A stretch of 64,000 bases of DNA, from assembly GCA_021199495.1 (NCBI GenBank), contig JAJQHY010000036.1, positions 1-64,000 of the forward strand. The letters are read 5' to 3'. Position numbers and translations under genes: made by a program. How positions within the stretch are numbered: the stretch's first letter is position 1; the number at the start of each line of letters is the position of its first letter. The notes beneath the pieces were generated by a model. It worked only from the letters and a program-made list of their open reading frames with translations, did not search any database and was not told where the DNA came from. This DNA is from Lachnospiraceae bacterium (GTDB lineage Bacteria > Bacillota > Clostridia > Lachnospirales > Lachnospiraceae). Shown in pieces: positions 1 through 6,271 of this stretch.

Positions 1-334
1 GGGTTTTTTTTTGTCCTGCAATCACGTGTCGATTTTTCTTTTTCCCCCCCACCCCGCCACTTGTGTCGTTCATGTATTACTCTGTTATTTTACAGAATTT
101 CTGAGGAAAAAGCAAAATGCAAATCATACAAATATCCGTGCGGCAGTACCTGGGCAGATTGACGGGAAGTAAATGACCTGCTCTCCGCGGCATCAATTCA
201 TAGAATTTAATTGTTTACAAAGTTTTCTTTTTATTGCATGATAAAGAAAACCAATATTTCCGTGATTTAATAATCAATTTTTGAATTTCTAAAGAAAAAC
301 CTCTTCTCGAACTCTGATTTACCAAAGCATCCCA
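1..334. other. Intergenic stretch with no gene seen
   Basis: This is an AT-rich left edge with homopolymer and polypyrimidine runs near positions 4-55. I see no open frame with a ribosome binding site and no RNA signature. It may hold the far end of an operon that lies outside the window. Confidence 0.5.
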
Positions 335-363
335 TTAAAATGTACTTTTTAAATCAATATAAT
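335..363 (+). promoter_or_regulatory. Sigma-A promoter of the small toxin
   Basis: A TTAAAA -35 at 335-340 is followed 17 bases later by a consensus TATAAT -10 at 358-363. It faces the 28-codon toxin at 437 and predicts a leader of about 65 bases. Confidence 0.65.
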
Positions 364-425
364 ATGCTTACCCAGGGGGTCGAAGGGGTGTTACGTCAGT
401 CGCCGGACTTTCACAGAAGAAAGGG

Positions 426-434
426 GGCTGGTGC
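426..434 (+). repeat. Direct repeat copy 1, covering the toxin Shine-Dalgarno
   Basis: GGCTGGTGC lies between the G-rich ribosome binding site and the ATG of the toxin. The same nine bases recur at 579-587 in the 5' part of the predicted antisense RNA. That RNA therefore carries the exact complement and could pair over the toxin translation start. Confidence 0.7.
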
Positions 435-436
435 CT

Positions 437-523
437 ATGGTTACATACACAGAATTGTTTCAATTTGTAATTATGCTTTGCGCCGTTATAACTCTTGTTA
501 TCTACATTACACGCAAAAAGTAG
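437..523 (+). CDS. Small hydrophobic type I toxin (Hol_Tox / Fst-like)
   Basis: This is a 28-residue peptide beginning MVTYTELFQF, followed by a single hydrophobic membrane segment (roughly residues 9-24) and ending in a basic TRKK tail. The opening and the G-rich ribosome binding site just upstream match the putative holin-like toxin family of Firmicutes, whose members are thought to insert in the membrane. The gene sits between a consensus promoter at 335-363 and a perfect hairpin terminator that starts inside its last codons. A second promoter on the opposite strand drives a convergent RNA across its 3' end. It is too short for normal ORF calling. The family assignment rests on sequence memory, and toxicity is inferred. 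Confidence 0.75.
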   Translation: MVTYTELFQFVIMLCAVITLVIYITRKK

Positions 524-559
524 TGCCCTTGTCCCGGTAAGATAAAGCACTACTTTTTT
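515..559. terminator. Bidirectional intrinsic terminator shared by toxin and antitoxin RNAs
   Basis: A perfect 12-bp stem (515-526 with 547-558) encloses a 20-base loop. It has U-rich tails in both directions because the stem ends in A/T runs. It can end the toxin mRNA on the plus strand and the antisense RNA on the minus strand, and may also catch the alpha-galactosidase transcript. Confidence 0.75.
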
Positions 560-578
560 AACAATCTATTTTGCCGGC

Positions 579-587
579 GGCTGGTGC
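579..587 (+). repeat. Direct repeat copy 2, in the antitoxin RNA
   Basis: This is a second GGCTGGTGC, 153 bases from the first copy at 426-434. On the minus strand it reads GCACCAGCC, the exact complement of the toxin ribosome-binding region. Confidence 0.7.
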
Positions 588-617
588 GCCCCAGCTTTCG
601 GCTCTCTTGTTAAGCAC

Positions 618-646
618 ATTATATATGATTGATTCAACAATTGCAA
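618..646 (-). promoter_or_regulatory. Promoter of the antisense antitoxin RNA
   Basis: Minus-strand TTGCAA (641-646), a 17-base spacer and a consensus TATAAT (618-623). It is stronger than the toxin promoter, as expected when an unstable RNA antitoxin must be in excess. It lies just downstream of the alpha-galactosidase stop. Confidence 0.7.
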
Positions 647-664
647 CAAAAAAAATTTATTTTT

Positions 665-2014
665 TTACTGTGTGGTCTCAAACCGCCACACCCGGCAGGC
701 ATGCGCAGCCAGGGAAGCCGTCAGCCCTTCAGACAACGCCAGTGTCCCGGTCCCGGCCTCTATGTGCTCCCCTGTCCACAGCTCTTTCCCGCCTGACAGG
801 GAAGCTTCCCGCGGCATGCCAGCGGCCGCCAATGCGGCCATAAGACTGTCATCATCCGCCGATACCTGCGCTGCCTCGTCCTGCAGATTAAAGAGTGCTA
901 TATATGCGTTCTTTTTCTCTCTGTCATACGCCGCCCAGGCCGCTTTCTCTTCGTCCCTGCATACCTGGTGGGGACGGCAAACCGGCGGCAGCATATTGAG
1001 AATATCCCGGTTCGTTAAAAGCTTTAATGTATCCTCATCCAGCTTTGCCAGTTCCGCACCGATCATCAGTGGGGAGCCGAAAAGACACCAGAGCGTCATC
1101 ATCGTGCGCTGCTCTTCCCGAGTAAAATTGCTGGTGCGCTCGCGGCCAAAGCCCTTCCCCAGTGTTCCCACCGGCAGCATGTCGCAGTCCGGATAGCAGC
1201 CCTCGGCCACATGATCCTGCCACAGCTCGCAGCGGTAAAACATGGCCTTCAGGAGCTTCCAGTCGTCCCAGAAATCATCCGTAATCCGCCACATATTCGC
1301 ATAGGTTTCATAATGCCAGGCTTTGTCAATCAGTGCAGGCCCCGGTGAGAGGGACAGAACGATCGGCCGGCCACACTTTTCAATGGCCCGGTGCAGCATC
1401 TCCACCTCATGCGCCGCGGAATACGGATTCTGCGGATAGAGGTTGGTATTACAGATATCGTCGCACTTGATATAGTCCACACCCCAGGAGGCATACAGCT
1501 CCAGCAGAGAATCGTAATACGCCTGCCCCTGCGGAATATTGCGCACGCCGTACATATCCGGGTTCCACCCGCAGATGGAGGACGGATCAGCGATCCGGTC
1601 CGCGGTCAGATCACTTCCCAGCACCTGACAGTGTGCCTGCGCGGCCTGCCTGGGAATGCCCCGCATGATATGAATGCCGAACTTCAGGCCCAGGCTGTGC
1701 ACATACTGAGCCAGAGGCCCGAAACCCGCGCCGTTCACAGAGGATGGAAAGCGTGTCGGATCCGGCAGAAGCCTGGAATATTCATCCATTTCCAGCTCCG
1801 AGAACGGGATATACTGAAATGACGTTCTCTCCGATCCCGCGCCCAAAGCGTACCACTGGATATCCACCACAATGTACTCCCAGTCGTACGCCTTTAAATG
1901 CTGCGCCATGTAGTCCGCGTTGGCGCGCACCGCCGCCTCATCGACGGTGGTGTCATAGTAGTCATAGCTGTTCCACCCCATGGGAGGGGTCTTTGCAAAA
2001 GTATTTTTATTCAT
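665..2014 (-). CDS. Alpha-galactosidase, glycoside hydrolase family 27
   Basis: A 449-residue enzyme predicted to release terminal alpha-linked galactose, or a related alpha-pyranoside, from oligosaccharides. The N-terminus carries the family opening TPPMGWNSYD. The retaining nucleophile is D185 in YIKCDD, and the likely acid/base is D247 in WRITDD. The TIM barrel is followed by a short beta C-terminal domain (about residue 350 on). No signal peptide is visible, so the enzyme is probably cytoplasmic and acts on imported sugars. The gene starts 9 bases after the HipA-like kinase gene and has no promoter of its own that I can see, so the two are probably co-transcribed. No sugar transporter is adjacent. 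The exact substrate cannot be read from sequence. Confidence 0.88.
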   Translation of the reverse strand: MNKNTFAKTPPMGWNSYDYYDTTVDEAAVRANADYMAQHLKAYDWEYIVVDIQWYALGAGSERTSFQYIPFSELEMDEYSRLLPDPTRFPSSVNGAGFGPLAQYVHSLGLKFGIHIMRGIPRQAAQAHCQVLGSDLTADRIADPSSICGWNPDMYGVRNIPQGQAYYDSLLELYASWGVDYIKCDDICNTNLYPQNPYSAAHEVEMLHRAIEKCGRPIVLSLSPGPALIDKAWHYETYANMWRITDDFWDDWKLLKAMFYRCELWQDHVAEGCYPDCDMLPVGTLGKGFGRERTSNFTREEQRTMMTLWCLFGSPLMIGAELAKLDEDTLKLLTNRDILNMLPPVCRPHQVCRDEEKAAWAAYDREKKNAYIALFNLQDEAAQVSADDDSLMAALAAAGMPREASLSGGKELWTGEHIEAGTGTLALSEGLTASLAAHACRVWRFETTQ

Positions 2015-2023
2015 CTTTTTACC

Positions 2024-2803
2024 CTATAAATCCGGGATTACCCGTCTGTAAGTTTCCAACTGCTTCTTTAAAACAGTTAATGCTCTGTTTTCAGACCCAT
2101 TCTCCAGTTCAGATAAAAGTCCTGCATAATCCAGTTTCAGAGAAAGTCCCGCCGCTTTCGCCTGCGCATAAAGGCTGGCAGAAAAAGGACAACCCACAAC
2201 ATGTTCCATATTTTCCTCTGTCGACACATCAGGAGGATACTTCATATAACTGCTCAGCAGACTGTCCCCATTGTCAAAAATCGGTGCACAACGATATTCC
2301 CCTGTATTCAGATTTGCCACAATTCCCAGATTATTAAAATGTCTGTCTGAATTTAACAGCAATGCATCCAGACAAAGTGTTTTCGACAGATAATCCCTGA
2401 CATCCACACCAAGAGAATTCTGAATAAAATCCTCAACAAATCCAATTCTTTCCCCAATATCATGGATTGTCATAATGTGATCGGCTAAAGATAATCCTGT
2501 TTCCGCTTTAAAAAGTCTCTCAAAGCTCAGAAAGGTTTCCCCTTCCTTAAGAAAGCTTTTCGATCGGCAACCGTCTTTGCCGTTAATCTTACACTGCTCA
2601 TATAATACATAAGAGGAGACATTGGAATGCTTCAAAACGATACCCGCCAGATATTCCGCCAGTCCTTCATAACCGTTGGTATTCGCTTTATACCAGTACC
2701 CGTCTTCAAAATATTTGGGCTGTGTTCCCTTAGAGCTCCCGGCAATCATAATCATAGCCTCAGGGCTTAGTCTGAAATTGATTGATATCTCCTTATGAAT
2801 CAT
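2024..2803 (-). CDS. Orphan HipA-like / CtkA-like protein kinase
   Basis: A 259-residue protein with the kinase core of the HipA C-terminal family but without the HipA N-terminal domain. The catalytic loop reads LLLNSDRHFNNLGIV (D and N of the HxDxxxN-type loop), and the metal-binding motif is DNG in PIFDNGDSLL. This small form resembles the CtkA class of HipA-like serine/threonine kinases. No HTH antitoxin gene lies beside it, so it is either a stand-alone kinase or has lost its partner. It has a textbook promoter 58 bases upstream and is followed by the alpha-galactosidase gene. Its target is unknown. Confidence 0.75.
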   Translation of the reverse strand: MIHKEISINFRLSPEAMIMIAGSSKGTQPKYFEDGYWYKANTNGYEGLAEYLAGIVLKHSNVSSYVLYEQCKINGKDGCRSKSFLKEGETFLSFERLFKAETGLSLADHIMTIHDIGERIGFVEDFIQNSLGVDVRDYLSKTLCLDALLLNSDRHFNNLGIVANLNTGEYRCAPIFDNGDSLLSSYMKYPPDVSTEENMEHVVGCPFSASLYAQAKAAGLSLKLDYAGLLSELENGSENRALTVLKKQLETYRRVIPDL

Positions 2804-2860
2804 TGTCTTCTTCCTGCATACTCAGATTTTACTTTAAGCCATTCCTGATCAGTTATCTTC

Positions 2861-2889
2861 AGTATACAAAAGAAAAGGGATTATGTCAA
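2861..2889 (-). promoter_or_regulatory. Sigma-A promoter of the HipA-like kinase / alpha-galactosidase unit
   Basis: Consensus TTGACA (2884-2889), a 17-base spacer and TATACT (2861-2866) on the minus strand. It lies in the gap after the sigma-factor operon and points at the kinase gene. Confidence 0.75.
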
Positions 2890-2930
2890 TTTCACTCTGC
2901 TTTCACATCTGAAATAGATGACGATTCCGT

Positions 2931-4217
2931 TCAGTCCGCGTCAATCCCCAGAATCTCGCAGATTGACTCCGCCTGTTCCTCTGTCAGCGCACTGTATGCA
3001 ATCCCGTTGAATTCATAAAACATATCCGAATACGCGGTGTATTTCAGGCCGTCGATTTCGTTCCCGTAGTCCGTGGTAAAAGTGAGATACCTCTCGACCA
3101 GGACCCGCGACCAGGTTTGGGAGTCATCATTGACCGCCGAATCCGCGGCAATCTCCCAATTGCCTAAGTCGATCAGATCCCAGCGATCACTGCCGTAGCA
3201 TGTCAGGGAGGACAAAATTTCATAAAACGTCTCAATATCTGCCGCGTCCGTTACAGTAGTCTCCCCGATCTCTTCCTGCAGCGCTTTCCCTGTGTCCGTA
3301 TTGTCCGCTTTGGACGGCTTTATCAGAATCTGCTGAATATCCTGCGCGGAATCGATCTGGTAAACCAGGCGCAGAACGTCGCTGTAGGCGTACTCCTCAC
3401 TGTCAAAGCAGACAAATTTCAGAAGAAAATAATGGTCTGCCTCAATTACCTCCCCATCCTCGGTGTACGCATAAGTCCCTTCGCCGGCGTATACCGCGTG
3501 CGTTTCTTTATAAATCAGATACTGCAGATCCTCATGCCCCTTGACCCGATAATATCCGTCCGCTGTCTCTGTCCCGTCATTTTCGGATAAAGACGCACTG
3601 CCTGCCGGATTACTTTCGCCGCTCTCAGATAAAGATGCGCTCTTTTCCATTTCGCTTGCGGTACTTTCCACCGCCTCCTCACTCTCCGTCACTCTGCCTC
3701 CCACACTCTCAGACAGAACATTCCCTTCCGAATGTGACTGGGAAATCACTTCATACAGGCCCACATATTCCCCGAGATCGACAGCGCTCAGAATCATTTC
3801 CAGCGTGCTATTTTCTGTGAATGTGCCTTCCTCCTGTTCCAGCTGCGCTAATATCGTCTCAATCGCGACAAAATCCTCCGCGGCCTCTTCTTCTGAATCC
3901 TCCGCACTGTTTTCCTCTGCATGCAAAGCCGACATATCCTCAGACCCGGACTCCTTATTTTGCTGTACCGTCATGTCCTCGCCCTGCTCCTTAAGCCCGG
4001 TAATGCCGCCCCTGTTCAATGCGATCACCATCAGCGCAATCAAAACGCCCAACAGCAGCACACACGCAGCGGCCGCCGTGCCAAAGCGCAGCCGTTCTCT
4101 TCTTTTCCCGATTCCCCTTTTATCCCGGGCATGCTTTTTGCGCAAAAGCTCCGTGTGCCGGATCATATCCTCATCCAGAAAGTCTAACGCGTCACTGATA
4201 TCAGATTTATTTATCAT
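2931..4217 (-). CDS. Membrane-anchored sigma-factor partner (probable anti-sigma factor)
   Basis: A 428-residue protein with a basic cytoplasmic N-terminus (residues 1-48), one membrane span near residues 49-70, an acidic Ser/Glu-rich linker (about 85-220) and an extracytoplasmic C-terminal domain from about residue 225 with no motif I recognise. It overlaps the end of the sigma factor gene by 11 bases, the arrangement of co-translated ECF sigma/anti-sigma pairs. I infer that the N-terminal segment binds the sigma factor and the outer domain senses an envelope signal. There is no canonical zinc anti-sigma HxxxCxxC motif, so this may be one of the membrane regulators common in Clostridia. The role is inferred from topology and context. 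Confidence 0.65.
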   Translation of the reverse strand: MINKSDISDALDFLDEDMIRHTELLRKKHARDKRGIGKRRERLRFGTAAAACVLLLGVLIALMVIALNRGGITGLKEQGEDMTVQQNKESGSEDMSALHAEENSAEDSEEEAAEDFVAIETILAQLEQEEGTFTENSTLEMILSAVDLGEYVGLYEVISQSHSEGNVLSESVGGRVTESEEAVESTASEMEKSASLSESGESNPAGSASLSENDGTETADGYYRVKGHEDLQYLIYKETHAVYAGEGTYAYTEDGEVIEADHYFLLKFVCFDSEEYAYSDVLRLVYQIDSAQDIQQILIKPSKADNTDTGKALQEEIGETTVTDAADIETFYEILSSLTCYGSDRWDLIDLGNWEIAADSAVNDDSQTWSRVLVERYLTFTTDYGNEIDGLKYTAYSDMFYEFNGIAYSALTEEQAESICEILGIDAD

Positions 4218-4770
4218 AGTAGCCCTCCTCTTCCAGATATGCCCTCAGCCCCTTTCTCAGCCGGTACAGTAAGCTCTTCACCTTTGTCACGGACATGCGG
4301 CAGTATCCCGCGATCTCCTCCATAGAATCATGAAAATAATACCGGCCGATAAACGCGTCCCTGGCCTCCTCCGGCACCGTTTTCAGATACGCGTTAATCA
4401 CTTCCCCCAGAATATGCAGCTCCACCTCCTGCTCCGTCACATTTCCGGCTGAAATGCAGTCCTCCAGCTCCTCCAAAGCCACCGCATACTGCGAACCGAC
4501 CCGCTTTGAGCTGTTTCTCCTGCGATACCGATCGATGGCGCCGCGGCGGGTGATCGCCCCTAAATAAGCAGACAGAAATTCCGGCTTCTGCGTCGGCATA
4601 GAATTCCAGGCCTTGAAATAAGTATCATTGACGCACTCCTCGCTGTCCTCAAAGTCCGCCAGCACGTTGAACGCGATTTTATTCAGATACCGCCCATACT
4701 TTCTCTCCGTCTCCGTCAGCGCCGCCTCGTCCCGCTCCCAGTACAGCGCCACAATTTCATTGTCCCGCAA
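4207..4770 (-). CDS. ECF-type RNA polymerase sigma factor
   Basis: A 187-residue sigma-70-like factor with region 2 near residues 10-75 (including the DSEECVNDTYFKAW segment) and region 4 near residues 125-180 with a helix-turn-helix around MEEIAGYCRMSVTKVKSLLY. I favour the TTG start at 4770: it has a GGGGG ribosome binding site 8 bases away and gives the usual family opening RDNEIVALY. An ATG at 4800 would add ten residues with a poor binding site. The gene overlaps the membrane partner downstream. An ECF-like promoter lies at 4923-4951, so the factor probably controls its own operon. Confidence 0.85.
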   Translation of the reverse strand: MRDNEIVALYWERDEAALTETERKYGRYLNKIAFNVLADFEDSEECVNDTYFKAWNSMPTQKPEFLSAYLGAITRRGAIDRYRRRNSSKRVGSQYAVALEELEDCISAGNVTEQEVELHILGEVINAYLKTVPEEARDAFIGRYYFHDSMEEIAGYCRMSVTKVKSLLYRLRKGLRAYLEEEGYYDK

Positions 4771-4922
4771 AATAAAAGCCCCCTTCTTTTGTTTTCTCAT
4801 GCTGCCCTGCTGGAAAGACCTCCACAGTCATATTCCCCTTTTACACAGACCTGTACATCTTCCTTACACGTTTCCCCTTATACACAGGCAGGCCAGCCTT
4901 TTATTTCCCGTTTCTATCCAAT

Positions 4923-4951
4923 AAGACGCAAAAAACACCGTCCCGGTTTCA
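4923..4951 (-). promoter_or_regulatory. ECF-type promoter, probably autoregulatory
   Basis: Minus-strand TGAAAC (4946-4951), 17 bases, then CGTCTT (4923-4928). TGAAAC with a CGTC-type -10 is the pattern of Bacillus ECF sigma factors such as SigM, SigV and SigX. No good sigma-A promoter is visible nearby. Confidence 0.55.
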
Positions 4952-4996
4952 TTTTACGTAAGAATTTTTAAGAACTGCCGCACACTTTCTTAAATT

Positions 4997-5116
4997 TTAT
5001 GAAACTTCGCATGCAGCCATTTTATCATGTTCATCATTCCCCCATAGAAAGAACATACCTTTAGCCTGATTTCTCAATCTTGCCAGCACAGAAGCTGCCA
5101 TGTTTTTTACAGCCAT
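4997..5116 (-). pseudogene. Truncated AbiEii-like nucleotidyltransferase toxin
   Basis: The 39-codon frame starts at an ATG overlapping the antitoxin stop by 10 bases. Its opening, MAVKNMAASVLARLRNQAKG, is the typical N-terminus of AbiEii-family toxins. After residue 20 the similarity ends, and the frame reaches a stop 19 residues later. The rest of the roughly 250-residue toxin is absent, replaced by the sigma-factor upstream region. A deletion or a rearrangement end inside the toxin gene explains this best. Confidence 0.65.
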
Positions 5117-5700
5117 ATTCCCAATACCTCCCTGACCTTTTTATCTACATGCAGTATTCTCGCATAGTTCTCAAGGTTTGCAATATTTCGCTCTGTATCT
5201 TTTAGATAACTCTGAATCGCATCGTTGAACACTTCGGCATCCATTTTGTTCCTGTTTCTCATGCAATCACAAATTGTGCGTTCACGGTCATAGATTTTCA
5301 TTGAAACACCATCAACATATCCATCAAGTACCCCAAGATTTAGTCGCTTTGATTCCGTAAAATGTGCTTTAACAATCGGATAGTCGATGCAAAACCGTTC
5401 TCTGGAACTCCTGTTATCCACAGCAATATGCCATGCGGATGGAGTACGGTCCGTATACTCATAATAGTCAAGTGCGCTCTCCATGCAGAGTATGCCATCC
5501 GGAAATAGTCTGGCTATCACTGCAGCTTCTGTAAAGTTTTCATCTCCGATGTACTGGTAATATCCACGCCTGATTTTCTCTATCAGGCCATCCGTTATAA
5601 GTTTTTTTATTCTTCTATCATAAAAACCGTGTTCACGCAGTTCACTCGTTTTCATTACGCCGCCATATCGTTCAAATAGTCCCTTTATATCTGACTGCAT
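5107..5700 (-). CDS. AbiEi-family antitoxin / transcriptional regulator
   Basis: A 197-residue protein with an N-terminal winged helix (residues 1-60; GGVMKTSELREHGFYDRRIKK) followed by the AbiEi C-terminal domain (ILCMESALDYYEYTD, YDRERTICDCMRNR). AbiEi antitoxins repress their own promoter and counter the AbiEii nucleotidyltransferase in abortive phage infection systems. I placed the start at 5700 because AGGAG lies 8 bases upstream and family homology starts there; the open frame continues upstream to 5973 without relevance. The gene is AT-richer than its neighbours, consistent with acquisition. Only a stub of the partner toxin remains downstream. Confidence 0.8.
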   Translation of the reverse strand: MQSDIKGLFERYGGVMKTSELREHGFYDRRIKKLITDGLIEKIRRGYYQYIGDENFTEAAVIARLFPDGILCMESALDYYEYTDRTPSAWHIAVDNRSSRERFCIDYPIVKAHFTESKRLNLGVLDGYVDGVSMKIYDRERTICDCMRNRNKMDAEVFNDAIQSYLKDTERNIANLENYARILHVDKKVREVLGIWL

Positions 5701-5770
5701 GATCCCATCTCCTGTCATTTGATTTAAACTCTTAAAATTCAAATCAATTTTTGTAGAGTTTGTTGCAAGC

Positions 5771-5799
5771 ATTGTATCATACGGAGTCACTGATTGCAA
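5771..5799 (-). promoter_or_regulatory. Promoter of the AbiEi antitoxin gene
   Basis: TTGCAA (5794-5799), a 17-base spacer and an extended -10, TGATACAAT (-10 at 5771-5776), on the minus strand. It gives a 64-base leader to the ATG at 5700. Confidence 0.65.
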
Positions 5800-5816
5800 G
5801 ACATGATTCCAGCAAT

Positions 5817-5973
5817 GCGGTTTCGCGTAAGAGTGAAGTGAAGCAAGAAGCGCCCAGAAGATTTTCTCGATCTCCGGAACGTCCCACCACTCCACGAAGA
5901 CGATGACTTTGATGCAGATTTCCCTGGGGCTGAAGGCTTCTATCTCTTCTGAAAACCATGGTCTGTTTTGCAT
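5817..5973 (-). other. GC-rich coding-like remnant upstream of AbiEi
   Basis: The minus frame here (MQNRPWFSEEIEAFS..., ending near ALLASLHSYAKP) uses GC-rich codons like neighbouring host genes, then blends into the AT-rich AbiEi promoter. It has no recognisable domain and no stop before the promoter. It may be the broken end of an older gene at the junction with the AbiE insertion, or chance. Confidence 0.25.
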
Positions 5974-6035
5974 GTCTGCCTACGTGCGGCATTTTAATTC
6001 AGAAATTCGCCGTCAGGCGAAGTTTCCTATAAAGT

Positions 6036-6064
6036 AAAAAAATGCCTGCCCCGAAGGACAGACA
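6036..6064 (-). terminator. Intrinsic terminator of tRNA-Ser
   Basis: On the minus strand a 9-bp stem (6056-6064 with 6043-6051) closes a TTCG tetraloop flanked by C and G and runs into a T7-type tract (6036-6042). It lies 60 bases after the tRNA 3' end. Confidence 0.8.
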
Positions 6065-6123
6065 CTTTTGATCAGATTAACATATGGGCGTATCCGCCCG
6101 GCTATGCTCACGCAATGTCAAAA

Positions 6124-6210
6124 CGGAGAGTGTGGGATTCGAACCCACGTGCCCAAAAAGGACAACCGCATTTCGAGTGCGGCGCGTTACGGCCACTTCG
6201 CTAACTCTCC
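6124..6210 (-). tRNA. tRNA-Ser (anticodon CGA)
   Basis: The minus strand folds as a class II tRNA: acceptor GGAGAGT/ACTCTCC with discriminator G at 6124, anticodon stem CCGCA/TGCGG around loop CTCGAAA, a long variable arm, and TPsiC loop TTCGAAT. The anticodon CGA reads UCG serine codons. CCA is not encoded. It has its own promoter at 6228-6256 and its own terminator. Confidence 0.95.
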
Positions 6211-6227
6211 AGGAATCGCACTTTCTT

Positions 6228-6256
6228 ATCATAACCGAAACACGCCTCAAAATCAA
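6228..6256 (-). promoter_or_regulatory. Promoter of tRNA-Ser
   Basis: TTGATT (6251-6256), a 17-base spacer and TATGAT (6228-6233) on the minus strand, ending 18 bases before the tRNA 5' end. Confidence 0.65.
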
Positions 6257-6271
6257 GCAGTTTGTGAATTT

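Larger units (their letters stand above)
510..611 (-). ncRNA. Predicted antisense antitoxin RNA of the type I toxin
   Basis: A strong promoter at 618-646 predicts a start near 611. The transcript runs leftward to the shared hairpin at 515-558, giving about 100 bases. It has two regions complementary to the toxin mRNA: the terminator and last toxin codons in cis, and a nine-base block (579-587) matching the toxin ribosome-binding region at 426-434. Convergent RNAs sharing a bidirectional terminator plus a separated direct repeat is the layout of the enterococcal par (Fst) locus. The repeat lies in a small GC-rich hairpin (GCTGG/CCAGC). The RNA itself is a prediction. Confidence 0.6.

Noticed and set aside
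5701..5973. N-terminal 91-codon extension of the AbiEi antitoxin
   Set aside because: It crosses a clear promoter and leader, and AGGAG marks the start at 5700.
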